NCBI GenBank assembly: GCA_010093605.1
Contig: MU004188.1
Location: 1,064,341 to 1,128,340, forward strand
Direction: 5' to 3'
DNA length: 64,000 bases
From: Lophium mytilinum
Lineage: Eukaryota > Ascomycota > Dothideomycetes > Mytilinidiales > Mytilinidiaceae
Part shown: positions 13,752-25,457 of the stretch, piece after piece
How the letters are laid out: every line of letters begins with the position of its first letter
How positions within the stretch are numbered: the first letter of the stretch is position 1
Program-made: the position numbers and the translations under genes
Notes under the pieces: generated by a model
Told to the model about the DNA's origin: nothing
The model's input: the letters and a program-made list of their open reading frames with translations, nothing else
Databases searched by the model: none

Positions 13752-16700
13752 GGTGATGGCGGGTTCGAGGCAGCCGCAGGAAAGCCCTCAGAGGCTCCCT
13801 CGGCGACGATAGCAGCAGCGGAAAGGCCTGGAGTCGAAGAATCAGGCCTCGCCACGCCGCGAGTGATCCGCGGTGAAGGCGGCCGGACAGCCTGGGAAGA
13901 AGGGATATAAGAAGAATGTATGGGGCGCTGTGGGGGCCTGGATTTGTGACGCCGGTCAGCAGGTATCGAATGGTATTGGCTAACGTGATATACGGGCGAG
14001 AGGCAACCGTGGGTCGCGAAGAGGAGACGTCCGCCGGCGGGAATAGCGAGCTGTGAGCCGTGGGTATGGCCCGGTCGGGGCGTTTGCTGGGTAACGGTGG
14101 CCGCTTGGATTCACGGCAACAGGGCGAGTTCACGATGAGGCAGAGGGCGGGCTGGCTGAGGGCAGACGACGTAACTGTTGAGCAGCGGAGAGCAAAAGCA
14201 GGTGGGGCGAGTTGGCGGGGAGCCAGTGACAAAACCAGTGACCAAAACCACCATGGGGCATCACTTCAAAACACTGCAAGCACCCAGACAGTCACAGCCA
14301 CGACGCCGCCAGCGTGTTATTATACGGCTGACCTGTTGACTCCTCCCAGCTCCAGCCTCGCGGACCGTATGGTGGTGGGCCACAATGTTCTGTCATGCTT
14401 CTCCATGTCTTCAACCTGTTGGTGGCGGGCACAGGAATGAGTGCGTGCAGCTCTGATACACCATCTTGTTTGTGCAACTGCTTTCACCGCACCGTGGCTA
14501 TGACGAATTCATGTCGTTCTTTTATGCATCAGAACCTTAGTGCCAATACTATCGAGTGGCTGGGCCCAAATCTCAATAGTTCAGCTGAAGCCATCATCAA
14601 ACTCGACTCGTCTGTACCATCTGTGCCGGATACTCGATGAGCCCACTTCCTCATCATCTCTCAAGGGTCTCGTTGTACTATCCAGCCGGCAGCCATCGAG
14701 ATGAGCTCGTTCTGTGGTACTACATCTGTCTAGAGGCCCACGCATAGCTCTGCAGTGCTTCGTCTTACGAGTACTGCGTCCATTTACCGAATCTGTCAGC
14801 TTCTTCAGCTCGTCTCCATAAAATCCACAATCCGAGGTAATGGAGTGAGGCGACAAATCAGTAATCGTATCTTGCTACAATTAGATATCTCGGTGGGCTA
14901 TACGGCCGAGTGTAATTGTCCCTGTCAGAAGTGACAGCTCGACGCGTGCGTGTGGTTGAAACACTTGTGCAACGTCGGTCAGGCGAAACCAGCCACTTTT
15001 TCAAGGCTTACTTTGATCAGTAGTTGATTACTGGTGGTTTCTGACGCTACCTTTGTACAGCTCGCATCATAAGCCGCAAAAAGGCATGCGAGTCTAGCAC
15101 GTGACTACTTCGTTCAGCTCCCTATCGTGTTGACTGAGCGTATCCATACGCCCATCTTGGCACTCTAGCAGATCCCCTAAGCCCATCAGCGTAATGAAGG
15201 TTCCGGATTGATGTTATCAAAAGCTACGAGCCCGGACATTTGGTCGATAGGGCGGCCGAATCCGCTCGAACACGTTCGTTTAAAACAGCGTGTCGAGGTG
15301 GCGTATGAAAAGATACGGAGGCCGTTGGAATCCTAAATGAAGGTGCTTAAAACGTATACATCGTCGCGCCGAACAGCCGCTCATAGCAGGCGAAGGGAAA
15401 TGCTAAGACTTTAGCTAGGTCTTCCAAGGAATCACTTGACCTCGATATCCTTGTGAGAGTTATAGCTCCCTGTTCAGCCGGGGCTCTAAGCTTCCGCTCC
15501 CGGATCCTAGAAATAAGGCTTTGGGGTTCCATAGATGATTTCAGTTGCGCTGGGTAATAATCTAAATCCATCTAGCTGACGGTGTGTATTCTTTCTGTCA
15601 GTATGTATCCTTTCTGTCAGTAACCCTTCAAACAAGAACGACTTGCATTTCCCTACTTCCTGCATTATCAGTATCTGCAACCTACGAGGTGTATCGCTAT
15701 TGCAATTCGCAATAATGCCACCAATCCGAGAAGAAGAAAACTTGCAGCAGCTTACGAGTCTTTCTAGGGTTAACTCAAGGCGAGGCGATGTCCGCATAGC
15801 CTAACATGCAGGTGGGCCTGACGTCGCCCAAGCCTTTTAACAGCGAAGATAGCTTGGCAATTGGCGTTGACTGGAATTGCTACTCAGTGCGAGTTTCGAC
15901 AGGCTCGCGTTTGCTGCGTAGTGAGGAAGGAGGGGACCCTTTAAGTGCACTAGGCGTGCCGGGAGCCATAGCGGCTCGGAAGCATGCCCGGTAGGTTGAT
16001 TGTTCGACGATGGCTTGCTAGACAACCACGCGGGTGACACAAAAAGCCGTACACCAAACCACCAAAATCGCTTAGGTCAGCGAAATACACCTTAAAAGCG
16101 AAGCAGTCTAAGTCTACAGATACATTAAATCAGCGTACAAAACTTATACCAACGAATAGATCTGTTTCTGAAGATTATTATCATTCGCTTCTTAAATATT
16201 GCTCTCTTAGAGCGTTGGGATGCAATTGTGTTCTGAAAACGATAAGCGGTTTTGGTGTAGGGCTTTTTGTGTTACCCGCTTGACAACGTTGCATTCTCTC
16301 GGCCTTAACGGGTTTAGGTCTTGTTAGAGTTGTGGGGTGGCGCTTGGTGTGGTGATTATGCCTGGCATAGGGGTGCCGAGCGTGCCGTTTGCCCAGGTAT
16401 CACTCGCGAGATTTCAAGATATTGATGATCATGAAGCAAAGGCTCGATTCGCGTTAAGATTCTACTCCTATGAGAGAGTATGAATTGAAGGTTCATATTT
16501 ACTGTTTAGACTATACTTCTACAGTCAACACTCGTTGGGGTACCCGTCACGGGAAGCTTTACCACTATATGAATTCAATTAACCGTCATCGCGTGTGACT
16601 TGAGTAACAAGACTAAAGCAAAGCTATTGCTACCACACCACGGAGAAAATGCCGACAGCTGCAGGTCAAACAGGGACAGCGCGCATGGCGGAGACTCCCA

Positions 16701-17040
16701 AGGCCGACCCGCTGTTGATAGCCTTTGCAAGGCGAACACGGGACGCCAGGTCTCGGGCCGTACGCCGTACTAGGAGCCTCAGCGGACGAACTGGGGTCTG
16801 ACGGACGCTCCTCGGAGGCACAGTTGCATAGAAAGTCGGGGGCCAAGCCGGCTGCGCGGGAACAGAGCGGCAGGGCGGGCAGGCCGTTACTCGAGAGCCA
16901 TTAAAGCAGCACGCCTAGCATCCGTACGCAAGCATCGTGAAGAGTCTCGGGCTTGAAAACGGGGATCGCGGCATGGTGTAGAGGCGTGGTGTCGCGAGCC
17001 GATCATCTGATAACCGTTTTGCTGTGATGGGCATCGTGAT
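13752..17040. other. Gene-poor spacer, 3.3 kb
   Basis: Region upstream of PKC1 (minus) and of the Zn2Cys6 gene (plus). The first 500 bp hold a minus-strand ORF (13744-14232) that overlaps the PKC1 start by 8 bases in another frame; it is low-complexity and probably lies in the PKC1 5' leader. The rest (14.3-17.0 kb) has only short ORFs without domains. A small near-tandem motif TGTATYCTTTCTGTCAG occurs twice at about 15584-15620. I see no transposon end, tRNA box or known RNA. Confidence 0.4.
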
Positions 17041-17048
17041 ATATAAAA
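17041..17048 (+). promoter_or_regulatory. TATA-like element before the Zn2Cys6 gene
   Basis: ATATAAAA lies 43 bp upstream of the first ATG (17091) of a long upstream reading frame, and about 800 bp upstream of the presumed coding start at 17843. If used, the transcript has a very long leader. Function is inferred from consensus and spacing only. Confidence 0.35.
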
Positions 17049-17842
17049 AGATATCTCGGCGGCGCTTCGCATCCTCAGCATCAAGGGCCGATGATGCTCC
17101 CGGAAGAAACGGCTCTGCTGCACGTCGATCGCCCGCACAGCCTGGAGCGCGAGCCTTCCGAGCAACGTGAGACTCCCATACAAAGCCTTGCCGCCTGCCG
17201 AAGCCTGACCTCTACTTCTGCCGCGCCCTTGCCCGTCCAAACTCCCGCCGAACCACCCCAAAGCGCTGTCTGCTGTCTGTCCCGCCCGTCCAGCCCCTAC
17301 AGCTGTCGCCTACCGTCGCCGACTGCGCTGCTGCCCTTCCGAAGCCCTGATCCCGTGGTCGTGAGCCCTGCCGAGCACGCCGAACAGGTTGCCGGTCCGA
17401 ACATCGCGAACTGCTGCCGGCCAACGGCTCTTCAGCCCACTCCGCTGTCACGCTTGTGCCCGCATCCAATTGGCTCCAGCCTCTGGTTGACAGCTTCACC
17501 TCGACCACAGTTGCGCCTGTTGCTGCTTCTCAACACCACGACCTGCTTCTCGCCGATCTCGAGGCCCCGTCCCGCCACGCTCGTTGCCCAGCTTCCCCGC
17601 CCTCCTCCCGGACAACCGTCAAGATTAATTCCTCCACGCTCGCACCTCCGCCGGCGGAGCCCACTCCCTCCACCAGCTCCGCCGCGAGCGCGTCCTCCAC
17701 ATCCTATCCTACGTTGCATCCACAGTCGTTTGCGCTGCCCACCGACCACGCCGCACACCTCTCTGGCCCGCGACCATTACCCGCCACACACGTTGAGGGC
17801 ACACAGGCCGAGGGCGGCGCGCGTCGCCAGGAGCAGCCTCGC

Positions 17843-20800
17843 ATGAGGTCTTCTATCGCATGCGCGCGCTGTCGCCGCAGCAAGGTCAAGTGCGTCAACA
17901 ATGGCGTGAACACCACTTGCCGTGCCTGCGAGACCTCGGGGAGGGAATGTACCTATCCGCCGCCGGCGACTGCGGGTGCTGGAGCTGCGAGGCGGGAGAG
18001 CATGCTTTCGAGCCATCCTGGTGGGGGATCGGATGTATCACCGCAAGGCGAGGTAAGGCTCACGATCCACCACTCCATGATCTTGTTTCATGCTTCAACC
18101 CCATACTCCCGTGCGCGCCTTGATTCAGCCCTTTCATTTGCGAAGCTTGCCCTAGTTACATGACTTTTCGGTACATCAACATTCCTCAGCCCTACTACTG
18201 TTCACACGGACTATAAGAGTTCTCTATGTCAGCGATTGGGTGTGCCCTGTGTGATCAGAGTAGCTGCTCCAGCGACATAAAGCGAAAGACTTATCGAACA
18301 GGCTACGTCAACGTATCAAGGCGAATCGTGACGAAATACCAAAAGTCATGGCGCCAGAGGATCCCTACGCAATGCGAATTTTCAAACTTCAGTCACGCTC
18401 GTGTATTCCCTTTCTCGTTCTTTTGCTAATCCTCCCAGACTCCCCGACGACCACGGACGAAGAAAACCGCGGCTCCCACCTCCACACACTCGATCCCGAC
18501 TAAGGAGAGCGCTCGACCCATGCTAGACGCCTTGGACAATTCTCTGTTGACGCCGCAGATATGGACAGAGCTGGTAAGACAGTACCCCAATCTTTGTTTA
18601 TTGTAGGTTTCTGACAGCTCCCAGTTCGAAATATTCCAGCAGCACTTCTCCACAGACCTACCTTTTCTGCATCCGCCAACTTTCTTGAGACCACTCCGTC
18701 AATCTGCTCTGCAGTCGCCACCAACGGATGCCCCGGCCACACCTCCAGCATCCCCCTTGTTGCTCCTTGCTTTTCTTGCGTTGACGTCTCGATTTCACCC
18801 CACATTAGTGGCTCATCATTCTCCTGCAACTTCGTCGCGACCAAGCAATCCTATGGTAGCTGCTGAGTACTATTCTGTCGCCGCCAAGTCGCGATTAGCA
18901 GGACACTATGGCGACGCTCTTGGAGTGCCTACCCTCGAGCGCACTCAGGCCCTACTGATGCTCGGGCTTCACGACTGGGGAATGTGCCAGGGTGTGAAAG
19001 CCTGGATCTCCGTTGGCGTCGCTGTGCGGTCCGCTCAAGCTCTTGGCTTCCAATTTGAACAGGATCTAGACGACATGCCTCTGGCTCGGTCACTCGCTTT
19101 GACTACTGAAGCTCAGCACCTCGGACTTAGCACGGATCGCGATCGTTCTAGATCGGGTCTTAACAAGGGAGAAGCTTTCATTGAGCAGGAAATCCGGCGG
19201 AGGACATTCTGGAGCTGCTTCATCATGGACAGATATCTCGCCAGTGGGAAATATCGACCTTCCATGCTTAACGTCCAGGAGTTGCGAATACAACTTCCGA
19301 GTAGTGAGAGGGCATTTCTTTTCGGAGAGAAAGTTAGAACTCTAATGCTAGGGGAAGAGGTCAATGGTAATGCCGGTCGGGCTGAGGTGCAAAACGAACG
19401 CCAAGCTTCAGTCATGTTGGGGACGTGGAGCGGTGATCGAGAGCGGAGCCACGAGAACGGAGACCACTCGAGGAGAGCTCATGGCAATCATACAGTCGAC
19501 CGATCGCGGGAAGTCGAGGACGATAGTCGGTGGGAGGTTGGCCTTAACGAGGGCGTATTGAGCCGATTTATCAAGGCTCTCGACGTCTACAGTACCATTG
19601 TCAAATGGTCCTGCTCAGGTGGTCGGAGGTATGGTCTCCCTGAGATGAGCTTTGTCTACTTGCGGTGCTGACTTGTCCAGGCGTGAGAAATACCCGCCTT
19701 GGGATCAGAGATCAACATTTTACTCTCTACGACGGCAGCTCGCTGAATTCAAGGAGACCCTGCCTCGCGATCTTACTCTAACACCAGCCAACATATCTGC
19801 ACACATTACATCTAGGACATCGACGCCTTACACTCTCATGCATACTGTACAATTGTTGTGCAGCATCATGCTTCACCGCGAATATGTCCCTTTCATCCCT
19901 ATCCGATGCTCAAAGCCGCAAGGTCCCCTAGATCCTCCCATATTTTCTCCAGAGGAATATCAGATACCACCCGGTTTCTGGGACGACGGCGCTCGGGAAT
20001 GTTTCAAATCTGCTCGAGACCTGATTGACCTGTTGCGTACATGTCAAGAGTGGCAAGTGCTTGTGGAGACTCCGATTGTCGGATTTGCGGCATACACGGT
20101 TGCATTCGTCGGCAAGTTGCACTACGAGTATAGCTTTCCTTATTCACAAGGCTGACATTTTGCAGGCGTATATTGCATCAACTTCCCATGGATGGATCCC
20201 AACGGATTTATGTGCAAAGCCCGAAATCAATCCAATGGCTCTTACTCCTCTTCAGACCGAAGGGGCGCCGAAGCTGCCCGCAAGGCTCTTGAAATCGTGG
20301 GGCACATGCGGAAGCGTCTACAAATGGCTGACGGCTGGTTCAAGACAATCCGACGGGTACATCTGTACTTTTCGCGCATGAAGAAGGACTTTGAACGAAA
20401 CACACGAGCTCTAGAAGCGTCCTCAGAGAGTGGGAACTCCCCCGAATCCTACCGGCATCTGAGCCTTCGAGAAGGTGGATCCGGTGGCGGCTTGGAAGAG
20501 TACAAGCTACTTGAGAAGATTCTCAAGGAGTTTGGCAGCTTAGAAGACGAAGATCTCGACATGCCTGACGCAGACACCGACACGTCTTTGCGACTAGGAC
20601 AAGGCCTTGACGACGCTAGTGATGCTGGCAGTTCGGCCATCAAAAGTGAGGTGGCTATGGAGATGACGGATGGTACACCAGACAGCGCATCGGTCCGTGG
20701 AGTGTGGAATCCAGTCAACACAGTTGGCCACCAGCGATCTGAAAGCGGGAACGGAACGCCAGCCAACCTGAACACTGCAATGCCAGGCCACCATTACAAC

Positions 20801-21193
20801 CAGTTTCAACCCGGTGTACTGAGTCCACATAACCAGCACTTCCCTCCGTCGCGCCCGTCTGCGATGACACAGCTTGAACAGGCGGGCTACTCCACAGCAC
20901 CTCCCTACGGATCAAACGCACACAACCCAACACAAAACCACCTCGGACATCCTGGCGAACAGGCCCGTCAGGCATCACTTTCTCTCCAGCAACAGCTTCA
21001 GCCGCAGCAGCAGCAACCGGCACTGTGGTCTCCAGCAACTAAAGAACTGTGGCTCAACAACCTCGAAACGCGATTCGGCGGTGACGACGTAGCGGCCTTT
21101 GTAGCCGGTAATAACTGGGAGGACTGGGCCGGTATGGCGGCCAAGGAGCAGGGTGGGTGGCTGAGCACGGTTTGGGGTGGAGCTGCGCACTGA
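17843..21193 (+). CDS. Zn2Cys6 transcription factor with fungal_trans domain
   Basis: Nuclear binuclear-zinc-cluster regulator, 935 aa from the ATG at 17843. Exons: 17843-18052, 18439-18573, 18625-19628, 19681-20111, 20166-21193. The zinc cluster opens the protein: CARCRRSKVKC followed by CRAC and a final Cys, all six present. The middle-homology (fungal_trans) domain includes FQQHFSTDLPFLHPPTF, ERTQALLMLGLHDWG and IRRRTFWSCFIMDRYLASG. The C-terminus is Gln/Pro/Gly-rich and ends in a Trp-rich tail. Reading upstream of 17843 is open in frame but begins only at a GTG, so I do not extend it. Intron 4 uses a GC-AG pair (GCAAGT donor at 20112); splicing there joins FVG to VYCINFPWMDPNGF. Target genes are unknown and the neighbours suggest no pathway. 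Confidence 0.88.
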
Positions 21194-22282
21194 GCAGCTC
21201 ACCTTGCCTACTATTCTGTACTATTATGCTAATTCAGCAACGAGACGTTAATGAGCTTGAATACTCGGAGCAGTCATGGGACTGGCTTGAAAAGTAAGCG
21301 GATCCGGTAAAACATACGGTTATGAGGGTTTTCGATTTACGACGTCTACGTCGTGCACTATTAGGTTGGGCGGCTGGGACACGTACACAAATACCGTCGG
21401 TGTTTAACGCTGGCCGGGTTGTTTCTATTAGGGGTTTTCTCTATCGATGTGGGTGTTGTAGGAGGTTTAGGGATATGCTTCGTCTTCAAGCATATGTCAT
21501 ATCAGGGAATCTGGCGGCATGCATTTGTGCAGCGTTCTGCAGGTTCTGCAGGTTCTGGAGGATACGTGGACTGCTGAGGGACTACTACTGAATCGATGGA
21601 GGTGCTTAGTTACCCTGTTAATGTAATCATCCACCATGATGGGCTACTCAGCAGCTACTCATCAAGTCTTGGACTCAATTGACTTTGCATTCCGTGCACA
21701 CAGGCACTGGCACGATTATAACGTCACGATTAAACAGTCTAGCGTTGATGAGTCATCTAGCGTTGCTGAGTAAGCGAATCCATCTGCCCGACTATATCAA
21801 CTCGGCGACACCCTGCCCAAACTTCTTTCCTTAATCGCTTCGCGCAAACTGCTAACTAGGGCGGACGGACGATGCTAACTAGGGCGGTCGGACGATACTA
21901 ACTAGGGCGGACGGACGGTGCTAACTAGGGACGAGCTATTCATTCTTACTTGACGATTTGCTAACTAGGTTACGTTGGATTGTAATGATGATCTTCATCA
22001 TGTCTGGTAGTTGATGGTCATCAGCATCTTCTTTCACCAATCAGCATCTGGCTAGGACGATGGAGATGAGCGCGTTGGGTTGGGAGTGGTCGGATTTTAG
22101 GCCGATAAATTCACAACCTAGAAATAGCACTCTTGCTCTACTCCCCATTTGCCATGAAACCTTGTCAAGTGTTCCGCCTCAGTAAATCAGTAAACAACCG
22201 TACATTCGTCCCATGAGCGCCTCCTCCGCTCCTACCTACCCCAGAACCCCCTCCCAAAATTCCCACATCCACCACATCCCAC
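21194..22282. other. Intergenic, convergent, with minisatellite
   Basis: About 1.1 kb between the ends of the Zn2Cys6 gene and the CFEM gene. It contains a 23-bp tandem repeat at 21851-21930, one more isolated GCTAACTAGG at 21960, and an AP-1-like TGAGTCA near 21749. The ORF at 21322-21591 (89 codons, Arg/Cys-rich) has no domain and is not supported. Confidence 0.45.
21851..21930 (+). repeat. 23-bp minisatellite, about 3.5 units
   Basis: Units start at 21851, 21874, 21897 and 21920 and share GCTAACTAGGGCGG followed by ACGGACGAT with one or two changes each. The fourth unit breaks off after GCTAACTAGGG. Each unit contains CTAAC next to TAG. Confidence 0.9.
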
Positions 22283-22648
22283 TCAAAAGACGCCAGGACA
22301 CACCCTCCTCGCCCAAGCCAACGACTCTACACCCCAGATCAGTAAACTCCCAACCCAACGTCTATCCCGTAGCGCACGCACGGGGGAGAGCGAAAAACCG
22401 AGAAACTCACGAATCATATCCCCGATCCTGCACGTACTCTTCACACACGCCGTCACCTCAGAGCGAAAGATACTGTCTCTGCAGAAACACGCCATATCGG
22501 ACGTCTCGATTGAGCAAGCAGCGGCGTTGATGGCGTCGGTGGCGCATTCCTGGGCGCATAGAGGCGCGTTCGTGAACGGGGCTGTTTGGAGATTGAGTTG
22601 GGCGGTTGTGAGGGCTGTGAGAGCGAGGAGGGGGAGGAGGAGGCGCAT
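22283..22648 (-). CDS. Small secreted CFEM-domain protein
   Basis: Secreted cysteine-rich protein of 93 aa, a family that includes fungal haem-binding proteins, adhesins and effectors. Exon 1 is 22411-22648 and exon 2 is 22283-22326, separated by an 84-bp intron (GTGAGT donor, TGTAG acceptor). The N-terminus MRLLLPLLALTALTTA is a signal peptide with cleavage expected near residue 16. The mature part shows the eight-cysteine CFEM pattern: PLC, QEC, AAC, the CFC pair, TAC, STC, and the eighth Cys in VCPGVF from exon 2. There is no C-terminal hydrophobic tail, so it is not GPI-anchored. The intron is a multiple of three without a stop, so an unspliced message would still encode all eight cysteines with a 28-residue insert. 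Confidence 0.87.
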   Translation of the reverse strand: MRLLLPLLALTALTTAQLNLQTAPFTNAPLCAQECATDAINAAACSIETSDMACFCRDSIFRSEVTACVKSTCRIGDMIREFLGFSLSPVRALRDRRWVGSLLIWGVESLAWARRVCPGVF

Positions 22649-23075
22649 GGTGCTGGTAGGTCGGGGAGAGGAGGGTTAGGATGGCGCGGGAGGAAGAGGT
22701 TTGTGTGATGGAGGGGGTTTAGGGGATTGTGGGTGTTTCGGATAGAGGGGAAATTTTGACGCTGATCATAGGAATGAGAACAATTATGTTTTGAAGTCTT
22801 TAGGAAAAGATAGGCGGGATAGGGGTTATGAAGACGGTAAGGGTTAAAGGCGTGGTTCATGCAACCCCGGATTCTGGGATGGAATTCAAGCTTTAGCTGA
22901 CACATGGCATTTCGCGGGGGCGGTAGCAGATCGACCGGGGAACCATATGCTAATTCCGCGCTTCTTATTTATCTGAAACGCGAGGAAATGCAGTGCCAGA
23001 GCAGCCTCCTAGTCTCATTACATTGCTCGACCCACCGAACGCTAGTTTAACAAATATGTGTACGGAGTCGAAGCT
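22649..23075. other. Intergenic: CFEM promoter
   Basis: 427 bp upstream of the CFEM gene and downstream of the DUF4139 gene, both minus strand. No clear TATA box. A minus-strand ORF covering 22453-22905 is out of frame with the CFEM gene and rejected. Confidence 0.45.
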
Positions 23076-25457
23076 CTAAGCTGGCACGATCTTCTCTGCC
23101 GGCGGCAACCTAGCCTCATAATCCAACTTCAACAAACACCCCTGCCCCTTCTCCAAATTAACCGTCCAGTTCACCTCCCCGTTCTTCTTCAGCTTCGCCA
23201 CCGCCTTCCCCCAATTCGCAGCTTGCTGACTGGTAGTTACGTCCATGCTTCCACTGCTCCCCTCCTTCGCACTAACACCAGCACTCACTTTATCTCCCTC
23301 CTTCACCAGCCCCTTCGGTGTCGTGATGACGATCCTGAGCCGCTCGTCCTCAGACACCGGAACCTGATCAAGCACGAGGATCTCAACAGGCGTCGTCTTG
23401 GTGTTATTGATCCATGCGGAGCGTGTGTAGACTTGCGCGGATTCTTTGTTGAACATGAGGCCCTGCGTGCTGCGGTGCACGTTCGGCTTGGGGTAGTTAA
23501 CGTGAATAGACGGGTCCACGCCGAGTGGGAGGTCAAAGATCTGCCCGGGCGAGACGCGTGGGAGGGTCATGTTACCCAGGAACGACCCATCGAGGGTGAC
23601 GCCTGCGCTGCCTTTCAGCAGGGTGACAGAGCTGGATGGGTTCCGGATCTTAGTGCGCAGAAAGGCAGCAGCGCGGAGCTTCGGAACGCAGATATGGGAG
23701 AGGTGGATGTTGGAGGCTTTCAGGGAGGCGATCTTGTGGCGGCGGGTGGTCGAGGAGGGCGCGATGGTGCGGAGGCCGGGGACGTCGTAGGTGGATGAGA
23801 GGCCATTGTCTTCCCAGGAAGACTCCTCGAACTCGACGGCGGGCTCGGCCATAGAGTAGGAGTCTTCGATGGTTGGGTCGTAGGACTCCTCCGTGGTGGC
23901 CACGGCGTCCATTTTCTCCCCTCTCTCGAGGACAGATCTGGCGGATGCGAACAGAGATCCCGGGCCTAACTTCTTGGCTCGGCGTGCCGATGTGATAGCT
24001 GTGGTCAGCTCAACATTTGGTTTTGGTTGTTCGACACTTTCTACTTGAGCGTTCCGCATAAAGTGCGAGCCGTGGCTGCTATACATGTTGCTCGCTGATC
24101 CAAAAGCGCCTCCGGGACCAAAAGCCGAGGATGACTGTTGCGGAGCGGATGCTTGAGGGTCTTCCGGAGCTTGTTCCTTCTCCTTCTTCTTCCTTTCGTA
24201 TGGAGTATAATCGTCGTTCAATCCAAAGACATCACCGCGTTTGAAGGATGAGCTGCCAATTGCGAGTCCGCTACGCGGCTTGCGCATCTCTTCGGGACTC
24301 AAGAAATCAGGGTCATTCCTGCTGTACCTGTTGAGCTTCACCCGCCACGCATGCATGAATGGGACCTCGTCATCAAGACCTTGATAAGAAGTTTGCGATG
24401 TGGAAAAAGAAAGCTTTGCATCTTTCCAAGTCTCGCCGGTTCGGTTTAGGAACTCGGTGCGGTATACGATCGTTGCTGATTTCTGCTGCGATGAAATCTG
24501 GAGATCGTAGCGGGGAGTCCAAGAGGCTTCTTTGGTCACGTAAGAGAGTGAAAGCGAAATGTTGGTATCCGATGAAATAGAGGCCTCCTTCCCGGGCTCC
24601 GGTACCGTCGACTTCCCAGCGACTATAAGTGTGTCCATGGAGTTGCGGCGAGAACTTGAGGGTGTCATCTCGCCAGACGCAGTTTCAAGCTGGAGAGTGA
24701 CTTTGTACACTTTCTTCGGCCAGTATCGCAAGCGCTCTTGGATGGTGTGCATCTTCTCCTTGTCTCGCTCCGCCTTTTGGAGATCCTTCTTGCGCTGAAT
24801 CTTGTCCTTCTGCTTCTGGAGCTTGCTCTTCTCCTTTCTCCCCTCCTTCCCAGCCTTGAGCTTGTCACTCTCTTTCCTCGCAATCTCCTTGCGAAGGTCT
24901 ACCAGAGCCTGTGTTGCAATGGCATGAGCTTCATAAATCCTAGCTCGATCATCTTTGTAGGTTGCTAGCATCTTTGACACGTCGTTCGGGCTGTTATGCT
25001 GTGCAGCCGTCGTCTTAGTGTAGCGGTCAAGTGCTTCCAAGCTCTTATTGGAAGAATTCTGCTGCTCGATGGCTTCTGCTACTTTGAGACGAAGCGTCTT
25101 CAACTCTTGGGCGATTTTCTGCACGGTTTCGGCCTCGTCGTCGCTGTCCTCGTATTCGTCAGATGATTCGCTGCTTGAGTCGTCGGAGTCCTCTGGATAT
25201 GCTTCTTCAAAAATGTCCCGGTTTGGGACAAGGTCTACAGTCATGTCGACAATTGTTGCTGCGCCGCGGCCTTCGATCTGGATAGAGTGCTCATCGACCG
25301 TTGGAGTTAAGCCATAGATCTCAACCTCATTTGCTCCAGCTTTCAAAATCACATCGTGAATGTCTCGGACGACGTGCGCTCGGGATGGGTACAATATCAC
25401 TGACTTGGTAGGCAAATCCCGGATTAAGATCACCTGCTTCGGAATGTCGGATGCCAT
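23076..25457 (-). CDS. DUF4139 / mucoidy-inhibitor-A-like protein
   Basis: Single-exon protein of 793 aa with the two-part architecture of the fungal DUF4139 (MuiA-like) family. The N-terminal DUF4140-type segment covers about residues 12-240, with VILYPSRAHVVRDI near the start, then an acidic Ser/Asp/Glu stretch. A strongly charged coiled coil rich in Lys/Glu/Arg follows (about 200-250). The DUF4139 part starts with YVTKEASWTPRYDLQISS and runs to the end (NWTVNLEKGQGCLLKLDY). No membrane segment or signal peptide is present. The start is the ATG at 25457; six more upstream codons begin at a TTG. No biochemical function is established for the fungal family, so none is assigned. Confidence 0.9.
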   Translation of the reverse strand: MASDIPKQVILIRDLPTKSVILYPSRAHVVRDIHDVILKAGANEVEIYGLTPTVDEHSIQIEGRGAATIVDMTVDLVPNRDIFEEAYPEDSDDSSSESSDEYEDSDDEAETVQKIAQELKTLRLKVAEAIEQQNSSNKSLEALDRYTKTTAAQHNSPNDVSKMLATYKDDRARIYEAHAIATQALVDLRKEIARKESDKLKAGKEGRKEKSKLQKQKDKIQRKKDLQKAERDKEKMHTIQERLRYWPKKVYKVTLQLETASGEMTPSSSRRNSMDTLIVAGKSTVPEPGKEASISSDTNISLSLSYVTKEASWTPRYDLQISSQQKSATIVYRTEFLNRTGETWKDAKLSFSTSQTSYQGLDDEVPFMHAWRVKLNRYSRNDPDFLSPEEMRKPRSGLAIGSSSFKRGDVFGLNDDYTPYERKKKEKEQAPEDPQASAPQQSSSAFGPGGAFGSASNMYSSHGSHFMRNAQVESVEQPKPNVELTTAITSARRAKKLGPGSLFASARSVLERGEKMDAVATTEESYDPTIEDSYSMAEPAVEFEESSWEDNGLSSTYDVPGLRTIAPSSTTRRHKIASLKASNIHLSHICVPKLRAAAFLRTKIRNPSSSVTLLKGSAGVTLDGSFLGNMTLPRVSPGQIFDLPLGVDPSIHVNYPKPNVHRSTQGLMFNKESAQVYTRSAWINNTKTTPVEILVLDQVPVSEDERLRIVITTPKGLVKEGDKVSAGVSAKEGSSGSMDVTTSQQAANWGKAVAKLKKNGEVNWTVNLEKGQGCLLKLDYEARLPPAEKIVPA

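Noticed and set aside
17456-17842. N-terminal extension of 129 codons on the first Zn2Cys6 gene
   Set aside because: The frame is open but starts only at GTG, with no ATG before 17843; no splice-supported upstream exon was found.
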